Assembly (NCBI GenBank): GCA_018623275.1
Contig: JAAZVU010000004.1
Span: 1-39,209 of the forward strand
Origin: Flavobacteriales bacterium
GTDB taxonomy: Bacteria > Bacteroidota > Bacteroidia > Flavobacteriales > Schleiferiaceae
Direction: 5' to 3'
DNA length: 39,209 nt
Below, in pieces: positions 10,928 to 19,772 of this stretch. The notes beneath the pieces are model-generated. The model worked only from the letters and a program-made list of their open reading frames with translations, was not told the origin of the DNA and did not search any database. Every line of letters begins with the position of its first letter. Position 1 is the first letter of the stretch. The position numbers were made by a program, and so were the translations under genes.

Positions 10928-12337
10928 ATGAAAAAGATAGTAGCACTTTTAGCACTTGTAGCGATTGTAGTAGGAAACTCATCGTGTGAGCGTATCCTAG
11001 ATTTCAAAGCGGATACCACGTCTCAAATCCCAGCGGATTCTGCCATTGTAACCATTGAGGATGCAGAGCAGCTGTTGGTGAGCGTTTACGATGTTGCGGC
11101 AAATGCCTTCAACGGCCGTTTCCAAAACATCCCAGAAGTAATGTCTGACAACCTTGCTGATCCGCTAGGTTTGAACGGCGAGTACGCACAAATTTACCGT
11201 TGGACTTCTTCGTTCTTTAACGGTTCCTTCGGCGGCGAGTACCGCGATGCATATATCGCGATATACCGTGCCAACACCTTGTTGGAGGAGGTAGCCGACC
11301 TTGAAGGAGCAACAGCAGAGAGCATCGAAAGAATTTCTGCGGAAGCAAAATTCATCCGCGCACTTTGTCACTACCACGTAGTTCGCATCTGGGCCTTGCC
11401 TTATGGCTACACTCCAGATAACAGCCACTTGGGTATTCCACTGAAGCTAAGCGCTGATCAAACTCCGCAAATGCGTGCAACCGTAGCTGATGTTTATGCA
11501 GCAATTGTTTCAGATCTTTTGGACGCTGAGGCAGATCTACCTGCAGACAACGGGATCTTTGCCGACCAAATGGCAGCTAAAGGTCTTTTGGCTAAAGTCT
11601 ATTTGGAAATGGGCGATTTCGCCAACGCGAAAGCAAAAGCTTCAGAGGTAATCAGCTCAGGTTCTTATAGCTTAGAGCAAGATCTAACGAAGCGTTTCAA
11701 CGACCACGCTAACGGAAGTTTGCCGGCAGAGTTCATCTTCACTTTGGTAAGTACAAATGAAGTGGTTGGTGGCGACACCTTGGTTGACGAGCGCGGTTCA
11801 GGTTACGTGGGTAATTACCGTTCTGATGATCCAAATGCAAATCCAGCACTGAAAGCAAGCGCTGATCTATATGTAGCTGCAACTTCGGATACCAATGACC
11901 TTCGCGGTCAGTTGTGGTACGACATCCGCAACGCGGGAACTGCAGATGAGCTTTACATGATCAGCAAATTCGACGCGAGCTTTATCGACGTTCCACTGAT
12001 CCACTTGACAGAGATGTATTTGATCTACGCAGAGTGTAACGTTCGTTTGAACAGCGATGCTGATGGTTCAGGATTGGGTTATATCAACGACCTAAGAACA
12101 CGTGCAAACGTAGCTACCTTGAGTTCTCTTAGCATCTCTGATGTAATGAACGAAAGAAGATTGGAGATGGCTTGTGAAGGCGATCGATTATTCCAGTTGA
12201 AGCGTCAAGGTGTATTAGGCGAAATCCAAAAGATTCGCGGCGTGGATTGGGACTGTCCAGGAATGGTGCTCCAATTCCCTAACTTTGAAGGAACCGCCCA
12301 AGGATTTATTTATAACGAAGAAGGAGGCTGCGAATAA
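10928..12337 (+). CDS. susD: SusD/RagB-family outer-membrane starch/nutrient-binding lipoprotein
   Basis: Signal peptide with CERILDF; SEVISSGSYSL, HLTEMYLIYAECNVRLN, INDLRTRANV, ERRLEMACEGDRLFQLKRQG motifs; directly follows susC. Confidence 0.96.
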   Translation: MKKIVALLALVAIVVGNSSCERILDFKADTTSQIPADSAIVTIEDAEQLLVSVYDVAANAFNGRFQNIPEVMSDNLADPLGLNGEYAQIYRWTSSFFNGSFGGEYRDAYIAIYRANTLLEEVADLEGATAESIERISAEAKFIRALCHYHVVRIWALPYGYTPDNSHLGIPLKLSADQTPQMRATVADVYAAIVSDLLDAEADLPADNGIFADQMAAKGLLAKVYLEMGDFANAKAKASEVISSGSYSLEQDLTKRFNDHANGSLPAEFIFTLVSTNEVVGGDTLVDERGSGYVGNYRSDDPNANPALKASADLYVAATSDTNDLRGQLWYDIRNAGTADELYMISKFDASFIDVPLIHLTEMYLIYAECNVRLNSDADGSGLGYINDLRTRANVATLSSLSISDVMNERRLEMACEGDRLFQLKRQGVLGEIQKIRGVDWDCPGMVLQFPNFEGTAQGFIYNEEGGCE

Positions 12338-12351
12338 TGCAGTTCAGCGAT

Positions 12352-12825
12352 ATGAAAAAAGTAACATTATTTATTGCGAGCGCCTTGATGATCTTGGGCG
12401 CATGTAAGCCTGAGGTTGGGCCTATCGGTCCAGCATATGAGGCGGGTGCAGGTATCGTAGGTACTTGGGAATTGACAAATGCAGATCAAACAGATCTTAC
12501 ATTGCCTGTTCCAGAGACTAGAGACATCAGCACATTCTACCAAAATGCTCAAGACAAGTGGGTAGTTGTTTTTAATGAGGACAGCACTTACGCAGTAAAC
12601 TCTCAAGGCCCAGGTTTCGATTTATTCGGCGCTGGTGGTACTTGGAAATACGATACCCCAGAATACCCTTCTGAGCTTCACTTAACACAGTTCGATACAG
12701 TTACAACGGTATTGCCTTTGGGTAACATGCCACGTTCTATCGATCAAAATGTAAGCTTCGTTTACGACCGAGTACGTTGTGATAAGCCAAGCGTTTCTTA
12801 CAAACTAACATTTACTAGAAAATAA
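12352..12825 (+). CDS. Lipoprotein with lipocalin-like/DUF5004-type domain, PUL-associated
   Basis: Internal ATG at 12352 gives MKKVTLFIASALMILGACKPEVG (lipobox LGAC), then GIVGTWELTNADQTD...YKLTFTRK. The ORF-track ATG at 12337 overlaps the susD stop. Family name recalled, not searched. Confidence 0.65.
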   Translation: MKKVTLFIASALMILGACKPEVGPIGPAYEAGAGIVGTWELTNADQTDLTLPVPETRDISTFYQNAQDKWVVVFNEDSTYAVNSQGPGFDLFGAGGTWKYDTPEYPSELHLTQFDTVTTVLPLGNMPRSIDQNVSFVYDRVRCDKPSVSYKLTFTRK

Positions 12826-12831
12826 GCTCAG

Positions 12832-13686
12832 ATGAAAAAGATTAGCACACTACTCGCATTGACTTTGGGCCTAAGTGCTTCGGCTCAAATTTCTACAGTA
12901 CCTGACGAGAATATTGACCCAGCAGATTCTTTGGAGATCATCTTCGATCCTGCTGGTTTAGATCTAGCAGTAGGTCACCAAGCTTCTTTACAAGATGCAA
13001 TTGATGCCGGTGAGGACATGTACATCTGGACGTGGAAACCTGCTGAACACCCGGACGGTCACCCGTATGTAAACGGAACAGGCTCTGCTCCTTGGAAGAA
13101 CTCTAACGAGGCGATGAAGATGACCAAGAATTCTGACGGTACATTCTCATGGAAGATTGTTCCAACCTTGTTTTACGAGGTAGATGCAACTACAGTTTAT
13201 AACGAAGACATTCACTTCTTGGTAAAGGCAAAAGACGGTGGTGGTTATGGTGATCCTGATGTGAAATCGGATGATCAAACTATCGCTATCGATCCGCCTG
13301 CTACGGAGCGCAACCCATTCTACCACTTCCCTACGAAGGTAAAGATTGATGATGTGATCACGTTGCGCTACGAGAACTGGAGAGAGGAAAAGGCGTCTAT
13401 GCAAAACCTCGCTTCTGATGATTGTTACGCGTACGCTAAGGTGGTTTATACGGACGGTACAAGCCAGCAGATCGAGAACACCTTCAACGTAGGCTCGAAC
13501 CCGAATCTACAAATGACGGATGTGGGCGATGGAAATTTCGAGATGTTGCTTGTTCCTACCCAGCACTTCAACCTGAATCCTAACAAGGAGGTAGATTACT
13601 TAGAATTTATAGCAATGCGTAAAAACTTTGCGAGCGGTGCAGACCGCGTTTCAGAAGCGGTAATTATTCCGATTTTCTGTCAATAA
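12832..13686 (+). CDS. Secreted protein of unknown function, fourth gene of the susCD cluster (possible glycan-binding)
   Basis: MKKISTLLALTLGLSASAQ signal peptide; beta-rich sequence with aromatic motifs (MYIWTWKPAEHPDGHPYVNG, DGTFSWKIVPTLFYEVDA, IHFLVKAKDGGGYGDPDVKSDDQTI). Confidence 0.7.
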   Translation: MKKISTLLALTLGLSASAQISTVPDENIDPADSLEIIFDPAGLDLAVGHQASLQDAIDAGEDMYIWTWKPAEHPDGHPYVNGTGSAPWKNSNEAMKMTKNSDGTFSWKIVPTLFYEVDATTVYNEDIHFLVKAKDGGGYGDPDVKSDDQTIAIDPPATERNPFYHFPTKVKIDDVITLRYENWREEKASMQNLASDDCYAYAKVVYTDGTSQQIENTFNVGSNPNLQMTDVGDGNFEMLLVPTQHFNLNPNKEVDYLEFIAMRKNFASGADRVSEAVIIPIFCQ

Positions 13687-13707
13687 TATTCGGCCTTAGG
13701 CCAGCTT

Positions 13708-13736
13708 AAAACCCGGCCCTTGTGGCCGGGTTTTTT
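13708..13736 (+). terminator. Rho-independent terminator after the susCD cluster
   Basis: AAACCCGGCC-CTTGT-GGCCGGGTTTTTT. Confidence 0.85.
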
Positions 13737-13758
13737 CTCCACTAACACTCAGAGAAAT

Positions 13759-15144
13759 ATGCAGAACAAACCTAAACTCAGTTTTTGGCAAATCTGGAAC
13801 ATGAGCTTCGGCTTCTTGGGCATCCAGTTTGGATATGCCCTCCAAGGCGGATTCATGAGCCGTATTTTCGAAACGCTCGGTGCTGATGAGCACAGCCTTC
13901 CACTATTGTGGATTGCTGCGCCGCTTACGGGACTTATCGTGCAGCCTATTATCGGTCAGATGAGCGATAACACTTGGCATCCTAGGTTTGGTCGCCGTCG
14001 CCCTTATTTCCTTGTTGGTGCCATTCTAGCTTCTCTAACATTATTGATCGTGCCGCACAGTTCGGCCCTTTGGATGGCAGCAGGTGGTCTCTGGATTCTT
14101 GATGCTACCATGAACATCAGTATGGAACCGTTCCGTGCTTTGGTGGCTGATAAGTTGCCTGATAGCCAACGCAGTTTCGGTTTTGTGGTGCAGACACTGA
14201 TAATTGGTGTAAGTACTTGGGTGGCTTCAAACTTGCCGCTGATGGTGAGTGCTTTGGGCGTAAGTAACGAAGCGGAGCCAGGCGTTGTGCCGATGTCGGT
14301 GCAAGTGGCGTTCGGAATTGGTGCTGCAATATTTATACTATCTATCCTCTACACGGTCTTTACCACGGACGAATATCCTCCTGAGGATATGGAAGCTTTC
14401 CGCGCCGAGCAGAAGGAAAAATCGGGTTTAGCCAATACCATTTCTGAGGTGTTTAAGAACATCGCGGACATGCCGAAGACGATGAAGCGTTTAGGTGTGG
14501 TCCAATTCTTCTCTTGGTTTGCCTTCTTCTGTATGTGGTCCATGGCCAACCCTGCATTAACGGATCATGTGTTTAATGCTGCGAAGCCTGAGGCTATCGA
14601 TTTCGCCGTAAGTACTGCAGAGCAAATAGATGCGTATCAAATCGCAGATAAGGCGTTTAATGATGCTTCAAACAAGGTAGGCTCGTACATGGGGAACTAC
14701 GGTTTGAGCTCCATGGTATTTGCCTTATTGCTGACCCTTTGGACGGCCAAGAGACGCATCAATAGAAAGTTCGTTCACATGTTTAGCTTGTTCGCTGGGG
14801 CGTACGGGTTCATTAGCATGTACTTCATTACTGAGCCGTCGATGCTCATCGTAAGCTTCGTTTGTATTGGATTCAGTTGGGGGTCAATCCTGTCTATGCC
14901 GTATGCGATGTTGAGTTCCACCCTTGACCCCAACAAAATGGGAGTGTACATGGGTATTTTCAACATGTTTATTGTCATCCCACAGATTGTTGCAGCGACA
15001 TCGCTCACGAGTATTTACAAAGGGGTGTTTGGTGAAGATCCAATAAATGCAATGTTGCTTGCAGGAAGCTCATTAGTGATTGCAGGTTTAGCGAACTTCT
15101 TGATCACAAATAAGAAGGCGGTAACCTACACGCCGGAGGCGTAA
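13759..15144 (+). CDS. MFS/GPH-type sugar transporter (maltose/sucrose-proton symporter-like)
   Basis: MQNKPKLSFWQIWNMSFGFLGIQFGYALQGGFMSRIFETLGA, IGQMSDNTWHPRFGRRRPYFLVGA, multiple TM segments. The ORF-track start 13720 lies inside the terminator; ATG 13759 is more plausible. Confidence 0.9.
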   Translation: MQNKPKLSFWQIWNMSFGFLGIQFGYALQGGFMSRIFETLGADEHSLPLLWIAAPLTGLIVQPIIGQMSDNTWHPRFGRRRPYFLVGAILASLTLLIVPHSSALWMAAGGLWILDATMNISMEPFRALVADKLPDSQRSFGFVVQTLIIGVSTWVASNLPLMVSALGVSNEAEPGVVPMSVQVAFGIGAAIFILSILYTVFTTDEYPPEDMEAFRAEQKEKSGLANTISEVFKNIADMPKTMKRLGVVQFFSWFAFFCMWSMANPALTDHVFNAAKPEAIDFAVSTAEQIDAYQIADKAFNDASNKVGSYMGNYGLSSMVFALLLTLWTAKRRINRKFVHMFSLFAGAYGFISMYFITEPSMLIVSFVCIGFSWGSILSMPYAMLSSTLDPNKMGVYMGIFNMFIVIPQIVAATSLTSIYKGVFGEDPINAMLLAGSSLVIAGLANFLITNKKAVTYTPEA

Positions 15145-16017
15145 TTAAAGCGGTCTTTTAAGCTTGCGGAATTCGCGAGGAGAACAACCCTTGACTTTTA
15201 GAAAGGAGCGGTTGAATGAAGAGCTGGAGTTGAATCCACTTTCCTCAGCAACCTCTGACATCGGCTTGTTAGTATTTACCAGAAGGTGTGAGGCGACTGT
15301 TGTGCGCAGTTGCATTAAGTAGTCGATAAAAGTCAAGCCAGAAGTTTGACGGAACCAACGGCTAAAACTCTGTTCAGTCATGCTGGCAACATCGGATATT
15401 TCCGAAAGGGTAATGGCTCGTTGGTAATTGTCCTGAATGTACTTAGAAACGCGTTCCATGCGCTTGCTGATCTTCTGACTCATGACATTGCTATAGGCAC
15501 TGGTGGTAGAGATGGTTTTTAGTTCTCTTCTCTCGGCAATCGAAGCCATGAGATTGAAGAAGGAGCCCATGCTTTTTAAGGAATTGGTCCCAACAATATT
15601 TGCAAAGTCCTCGTGTTCTTCAGGAGTGAATTGGCCGAGATCTACACCAAAACTCATCGCCTTAAAAAGTGGCCCTAAGGCGGCACTTTCTTTGAATGAG
15701 TTGAGCCATTCTTGAGTAAACTGAAGTCCCCAACATTCGCGGTCCATGATCATCTCTTCCTCGTCAGAAGCTACAAAGTTGTGCGGTAGGTACGGACCAA
15801 TTAAAAATGCTTGCCCAGCCTTGAACTCCACGATTTTGTTACCTATAAAGGCGAGTCCTTCGCCTTTGACTACGTACGTGATTTCAATCTCCGGGTGGTA
15901 GTGCCAATAGTCTGTGAAAATAGAAGGCCCACGCTGACCCACACGTTGCGACAGCACATAGCTGTGGTAGCTTCTGTCTTTTTCTGCAATTCGTATGTTT
16001 TCGATCGTGGCTTTCAT
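15145..16017 (-). CDS. AraC-family transcriptional regulator with N-terminal cupin sensor domain
   Basis: YWHYHPEIEITYVVKGEGLAFIG...GQAFLIGPYLPHNF cupin; C-terminal AraC HTH ITLSEISDVASMTEQSFSRWFRQTSGLTFIDYLMQLR...MSEVAEESGFNSSSSFNRSFLKVKGCSPREFRK. Confidence 0.92.
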   Translation of the reverse strand: MKATIENIRIAEKDRSYHSYVLSQRVGQRGPSIFTDYWHYHPEIEITYVVKGEGLAFIGNKIVEFKAGQAFLIGPYLPHNFVASDEEEMIMDRECWGLQFTQEWLNSFKESAALGPLFKAMSFGVDLGQFTPEEHEDFANIVGTNSLKSMGSFFNLMASIAERRELKTISTTSAYSNVMSQKISKRMERVSKYIQDNYQRAITLSEISDVASMTEQSFSRWFRQTSGLTFIDYLMQLRTTVASHLLVNTNKPMSEVAEESGFNSSSSFNRSFLKVKGCSPREFRKLKRPL

Positions 16018-17786
16018 CGCTCAAATTCAAAGATTTTAGCTTCCCAAGGGTAGAACACCGATCCACCGCCTTTGTCGGAGCTAAGCACGGGTTCTTTGCC
16101 TGACCAGTATTCGTGGCTCCTCATCTTGTCTGTGGCGTTTACAACCAATATCCATTTGGAGTAATCGTTGGTCGCCTCAAGGATGTAATAACCGTTCTCT
16201 GGTACTCTTTGGGTAAACTGAACGGCTCCTCTACTTTTCCGAAAAGCGCCCAATTCTTGACACAAATTTAATAATTGGCCGCCAATTATGCTATAATCAG
16301 GGAACTCTTTGGAAAATCCGGGCATGTCCTCGCGAATGGCGCCATGGTTCTCGTGTCCCTTCAAACCAAGCTCTGTTCCGTAGTACAATACAGGAATGCC
16401 ACGCATGAAGTAGAGCAGCGTTAAGGCGCTCCGCAGTTTGTCTTCACTGCCTAGCTGTCCGAGGAAGCGCCCGTCGTCGTGATTATCAACGAAGGTGATG
16501 AGATCTTCCGGGCGCTCGTAGAGGTAATCTGCGGCGAGGCGGTAGTACAAGGCACCTGCACCTGTGGCCCAACCGAATTGCTCAGATTCATCGGCCTCAT
16601 ACATCTGGTGGATCGCTCGCCACAAGGTGAAATCTGTAACGGCATCGTTGCCGGTCCAACCTGTACTCACGTTATCGTTGGGTGCAAAATAGAGCTGTGA
16701 TGCTTCACTGTAGGCCCAAGTTTCTCCAAAGATGAAGAGCTCCGGGTACACTCGTTTGAGCAGCATGTTGAGTTCCTTTAGGAATGTAGGATGGGAAAAT
16801 GCATAGGTGTCGCAACGTAGGGCATCTACGCCGAAGGATTCGATGTACCAAAGCGTTGAATAGGTAAGGTATGAGGCGGTTAGCGGGTGCTCTTGGTTCA
16901 GGTCCGGCATAGCTCCTGCGAACCAGCCTTTTTCGAATTTGTCGATATCGTCTTTCGCGGCATAGGGGTCTGTGAGGGAGGTGAACCGGAAGCTCGAATA
17001 TGGAATGGAGCCATTTTGGTTCCAGTGCACCATGGAGGAATCGGGCATCAATTCTTGAAGGTAATGCGAGGACCCCCAATGGTTGTAAACGACATCGGCG
17101 ACGTGCTTTAGGCCGCGCTCTTGCATTTGCTTGCTTAGAGCCGCGAGGCCTTTGTTGCCGCCGTAGCGCGGATCTATTTGATAGTGATCTGTGATGGCAT
17201 AGCCGTGGTAGCTGTCACGAGCCATATCGTTTTCTAGCAGGGGGTTGATCCAAACGGCGGTGGCGCCGAGGCTATTGATGTGGCTTAGTCCTTGCCCAAT
17301 GCCCTCGAGGTCCCCTCCGTGTCGGGCATAAGGCTCTTTAAGGTCGGTGCCACGCTCACGCATGCCTTTGATGTCATCGTTCTTTGGATTTCCGTTGTGA
17401 AATCGGTCCGGAGTGATGAGGTAGATGAGGTCCTGGTCGCTTAGTCCTTGGGGCTGGTAACCGCTGCGCTCAAGAAGGGGATATTCGATTTTTTTGCGGC
17501 CAATTTTGAAGGTGATCTCTTTAGAAGAAAGGTTGGGTAAGATTCGGAATTGGGCCCATGCCACTTTATCGCTTAGGATTCCCCATTCTAGTCTCTCTGC
17601 TCCTTGAAAATCATGAATCTCAGTCCCTAAAAAGCCTTCCCCAATAACAAATACCTCTAAGGTATCTAGCGGAAAGTCTCGCCACCAATTGGGTGGGTCT
17701 ACACGGTGTACTTCTTGCCCTTTTATCGGGCTAATTAGACCGAAGAAAAACAAGGTGAAAAGGACGTTTAAGGCGTAATTCTTCAT
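16014..17786 (-). CDS. Secreted GH13 alpha-amylase / cyclomaltodextrinase-neopullulanase-like (SusA-like)
   Basis: Signal peptide; LIYLITPDRFHNGNPKNDD, VADVVYNHWGSSH, GVDALRCDTYAF (nucleophile), LFIFGETWAYS (acid/base), TFVDNHDDGRF. Stop region overlaps the start of the AraC gene by 4 bp. Confidence 0.94.
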   Translation of the reverse strand: MKNYALNVLFTLFFFGLISPIKGQEVHRVDPPNWWRDFPLDTLEVFVIGEGFLGTEIHDFQGAERLEWGILSDKVAWAQFRILPNLSSKEITFKIGRKKIEYPLLERSGYQPQGLSDQDLIYLITPDRFHNGNPKNDDIKGMRERGTDLKEPYARHGGDLEGIGQGLSHINSLGATAVWINPLLENDMARDSYHGYAITDHYQIDPRYGGNKGLAALSKQMQERGLKHVADVVYNHWGSSHYLQELMPDSSMVHWNQNGSIPYSSFRFTSLTDPYAAKDDIDKFEKGWFAGAMPDLNQEHPLTASYLTYSTLWYIESFGVDALRCDTYAFSHPTFLKELNMLLKRVYPELFIFGETWAYSEASQLYFAPNDNVSTGWTGNDAVTDFTLWRAIHQMYEADESEQFGWATGAGALYYRLAADYLYERPEDLITFVDNHDDGRFLGQLGSEDKLRSALTLLYFMRGIPVLYYGTELGLKGHENHGAIREDMPGFSKEFPDYSIIGGQLLNLCQELGAFRKSRGAVQFTQRVPENGYYILEATNDYSKWILVVNATDKMRSHEYWSGKEPVLSSDKGGGSVFYPWEAKIFEFER

Positions 17787-17867
17787 TTTATGCGGAATAA
17801 TGCAACAATATGGTTAAAAATTGGCAGAATGGAGCCTGATTAGGAGCCCAGCATGCCGTAATTTTAG

Positions 17868-17884
17868 AAGGTATTCGGTACACT
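17868..17884. promoter_or_regulatory. Imperfect inverted repeat AAGGTA-TTCGG-TACACT, candidate operator (site C)
   Basis: In the divergent region between the GH13 amylase and the T9SS starch-binding-like gene; same 6-5-6 layout as sites A and B, with one degenerate half-site. Confidence 0.4.
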
Positions 17885-17907
17885 AATTACTAACCAATCA
17901 TTTTTAT

Positions 17908-19536
17908 ATGAAAAAGTTTTACGCTTTAGCAGCTGCCTTGTTCCTAGGAATGGGTGCATTTGCTCAAACAACTTACAGCGTGACCTTCCAAGTTGATATG
18001 GGTTCTGCCACTATCAATTCAAATGGTATTCACGTTGCAGGGTCATTTCAAAACTGGTCGCCTAGCACGACTTCAATGACTCAGGTAGGTACTTCATCTA
18101 TCTACTCTACCACTGTTACTGTAAATGCAGGACAGTTGGAATACAAATTCTTGAACGGTAATGCATGGGGTGATGATGAATCTCCAGGTGCAGCGGCTCA
18201 AGTAGGTACTAACGGTAACAGTAACCGTTGGGCTGTGATCTCTCAGGACACGACTCTTCCAGCAGTAATGTTTGGTGGTTCAGCTCCTGCAGGTCAGAAA
18301 GCCATCCAGTTCAAGGTGGATATGGCAATGCAGAGCGTTTCTTCAGATTCAGTTCACATTGCAGGTAACTTCCAGGGATGGGATCCAGCAAAATCTCAGA
18401 TGGTAAACTTTGACGGTGTTCACCGTTACATGGCTTACGTGAATAAGACAGATTCTACGTACTTCAAGTTTATCAACGGTAACACTTGGGGTGATGTTGA
18501 AACGGTTCCTTCTACTTGTCAGGCTTCTTCAGCAGGTATCAACCAAGGTGATAACCGTTTCTACACTGATACTGTAAGCGGTATCTACGAGGTATGTTAC
18601 CAGCAGTGTGGTCCATGTACAGTAGTTCCTACGTACGACATCACTGTAAATGTTGATGTAAGCTCTTTGACGGCTTGTTCTACAATCGATTCTGTGACAC
18701 TAGCAGGTCCTATTAACGGATGGGGTGGCGAGAAAATGTCAGATCCAGACGGTGACGGCATCTACTCTATCACTTACATGGATGTTGATTCAGGCGATTT
18801 CCAGTTCAAGGCACGTTACCACGTAGCGGGTGCGACCAACTGGGAAGGCGGTGGTAACAAGATTATTACTGTAAGCTCAGATTCTATAGTTGCTCCTCGT
18901 TGTTTCGGTAGCGATACTTACGGTCCTTGTGCTTCTACGCCTGCAACGGCTGACGTAACATTTATCGTAGACTTCACGCAGGCTTCTTTCACGCCAGCTG
19001 ATACCATCTACTTGATGGGTGCCTTTACGCAATGGGATCAAAACGCTATTCCAATGGTAGCTCACTCTCAAGCAGGTCAATACATCACTACAGTAGCTCA
19101 GTACTGTCCAGGTACTATGGAGTACCGTTTCTCTAACGGAGATCCTTCAGATGTAGCGAACCACGAGCCAGTACCAATGGACTGTGGTGTAGATAATGGT
19201 GTAGGCTCGTACAACCGTTTCTTCGCGCGTTCGGGTTCTGCAGATACAGTTCAGCACATCTTTGGTGCTTGTTCATTCATCTCAGTTGAAGAGAATGCAT
19301 TGGATGCAGTAGCGATCTACCCGAACCCTATGACGGATGTAGCAACAATCGCTCTAGGTACTTCTGATTTCTACACGGTTCGTGTAATGGACATCACTGG
19401 CCGTTTGGTTGCTGGTATGGACAATGCTCAGGGCAATGTAGAGTTGAATGCTTCTGAAATGGGTCGTGGTATGTACTTCGTGAACATTGCGAACTCTAAA
19501 GGCGAGTTGAGAACAATGAAGGTTATCGTAGAATAA
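17908..19536 (+). CDS. T9SS-exported multidomain starch/glycogen-binding-like protein (four E-set/CBM-like repeats plus C-terminal sorting domain)
   Basis: Signal peptide; tandem modules YSVTFQVDM...IHVAGSFQNWSP, IQFKVDM...VHIAGNFQGWDP, DSVTLAGPINGWGG, VTFIVDF...IYLMGAFTQWDQ; C-terminus VAIYPNPMTDVATIAL...RVMDITGRLV...GMYFVNIANSKGELRTMKVIVE typical of T9SS type A. Confidence 0.88.
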   Translation: MKKFYALAAALFLGMGAFAQTTYSVTFQVDMGSATINSNGIHVAGSFQNWSPSTTSMTQVGTSSIYSTTVTVNAGQLEYKFLNGNAWGDDESPGAAAQVGTNGNSNRWAVISQDTTLPAVMFGGSAPAGQKAIQFKVDMAMQSVSSDSVHIAGNFQGWDPAKSQMVNFDGVHRYMAYVNKTDSTYFKFINGNTWGDVETVPSTCQASSAGINQGDNRFYTDTVSGIYEVCYQQCGPCTVVPTYDITVNVDVSSLTACSTIDSVTLAGPINGWGGEKMSDPDGDGIYSITYMDVDSGDFQFKARYHVAGATNWEGGGNKIITVSSDSIVAPRCFGSDTYGPCASTPATADVTFIVDFTQASFTPADTIYLMGAFTQWDQNAIPMVAHSQAGQYITTVAQYCPGTMEYRFSNGDPSDVANHEPVPMDCGVDNGVGSYNRFFARSGSADTVQHIFGACSFISVEENALDAVAIYPNPMTDVATIALGTSDFYTVRVMDITGRLVAGMDNAQGNVELNASEMGRGMYFVNIANSKGELRTMKVIVE

Positions 19537-19571
19537 TCTCTTACTCATACAGTTCCTTTTCGGAACAAGGA

Positions 19572-19600
19572 CCCCCGGCGCTCCGCGCCGGGGGTTTTTT
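19572..19600 (+). terminator. Rho-independent terminator
   Basis: CCCCCGGCGC-TCC-GCGCCGGGGGTTTTTT. Confidence 0.88.
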
Positions 19601-19721
19601 ATGTCCAAAATTTCGCCTTGTGCATTACGCATCTGGATATACTAAGCCTACTCCTCGGACAACACGGAATTAAGCCTTTAGAGGAAATGATTCAACGGGA
19701 CTTGGGTGATAGGTATAGCGC

Positions 19722-19748
19722 TAAAAAAAGGCGCCTGAGGGCGCCTTT
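19722..19748 (-). terminator. Rho-independent terminator for the response-regulator gene
   Basis: Minus strand AAAGGCGCC-CTCA-GGCGCCTTTTTTT. Confidence 0.8.
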
Positions 19749-19772
19749 ACTAATTATGTCGTTGGTCGGCGA

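Noticed and set aside
13692-13702. GGCCTTAGGCC palindrome after the susCD cluster
   Set aside because: Single copy, 11 bp, adjacent to a terminator; no evidence for a regulatory role.
13720-13758. Upstream start for the transporter (MWPGFFSTNTQRN...)
   Set aside because: Lies within the terminator stem-loop; ATG 13759 yields a normal N-terminus.
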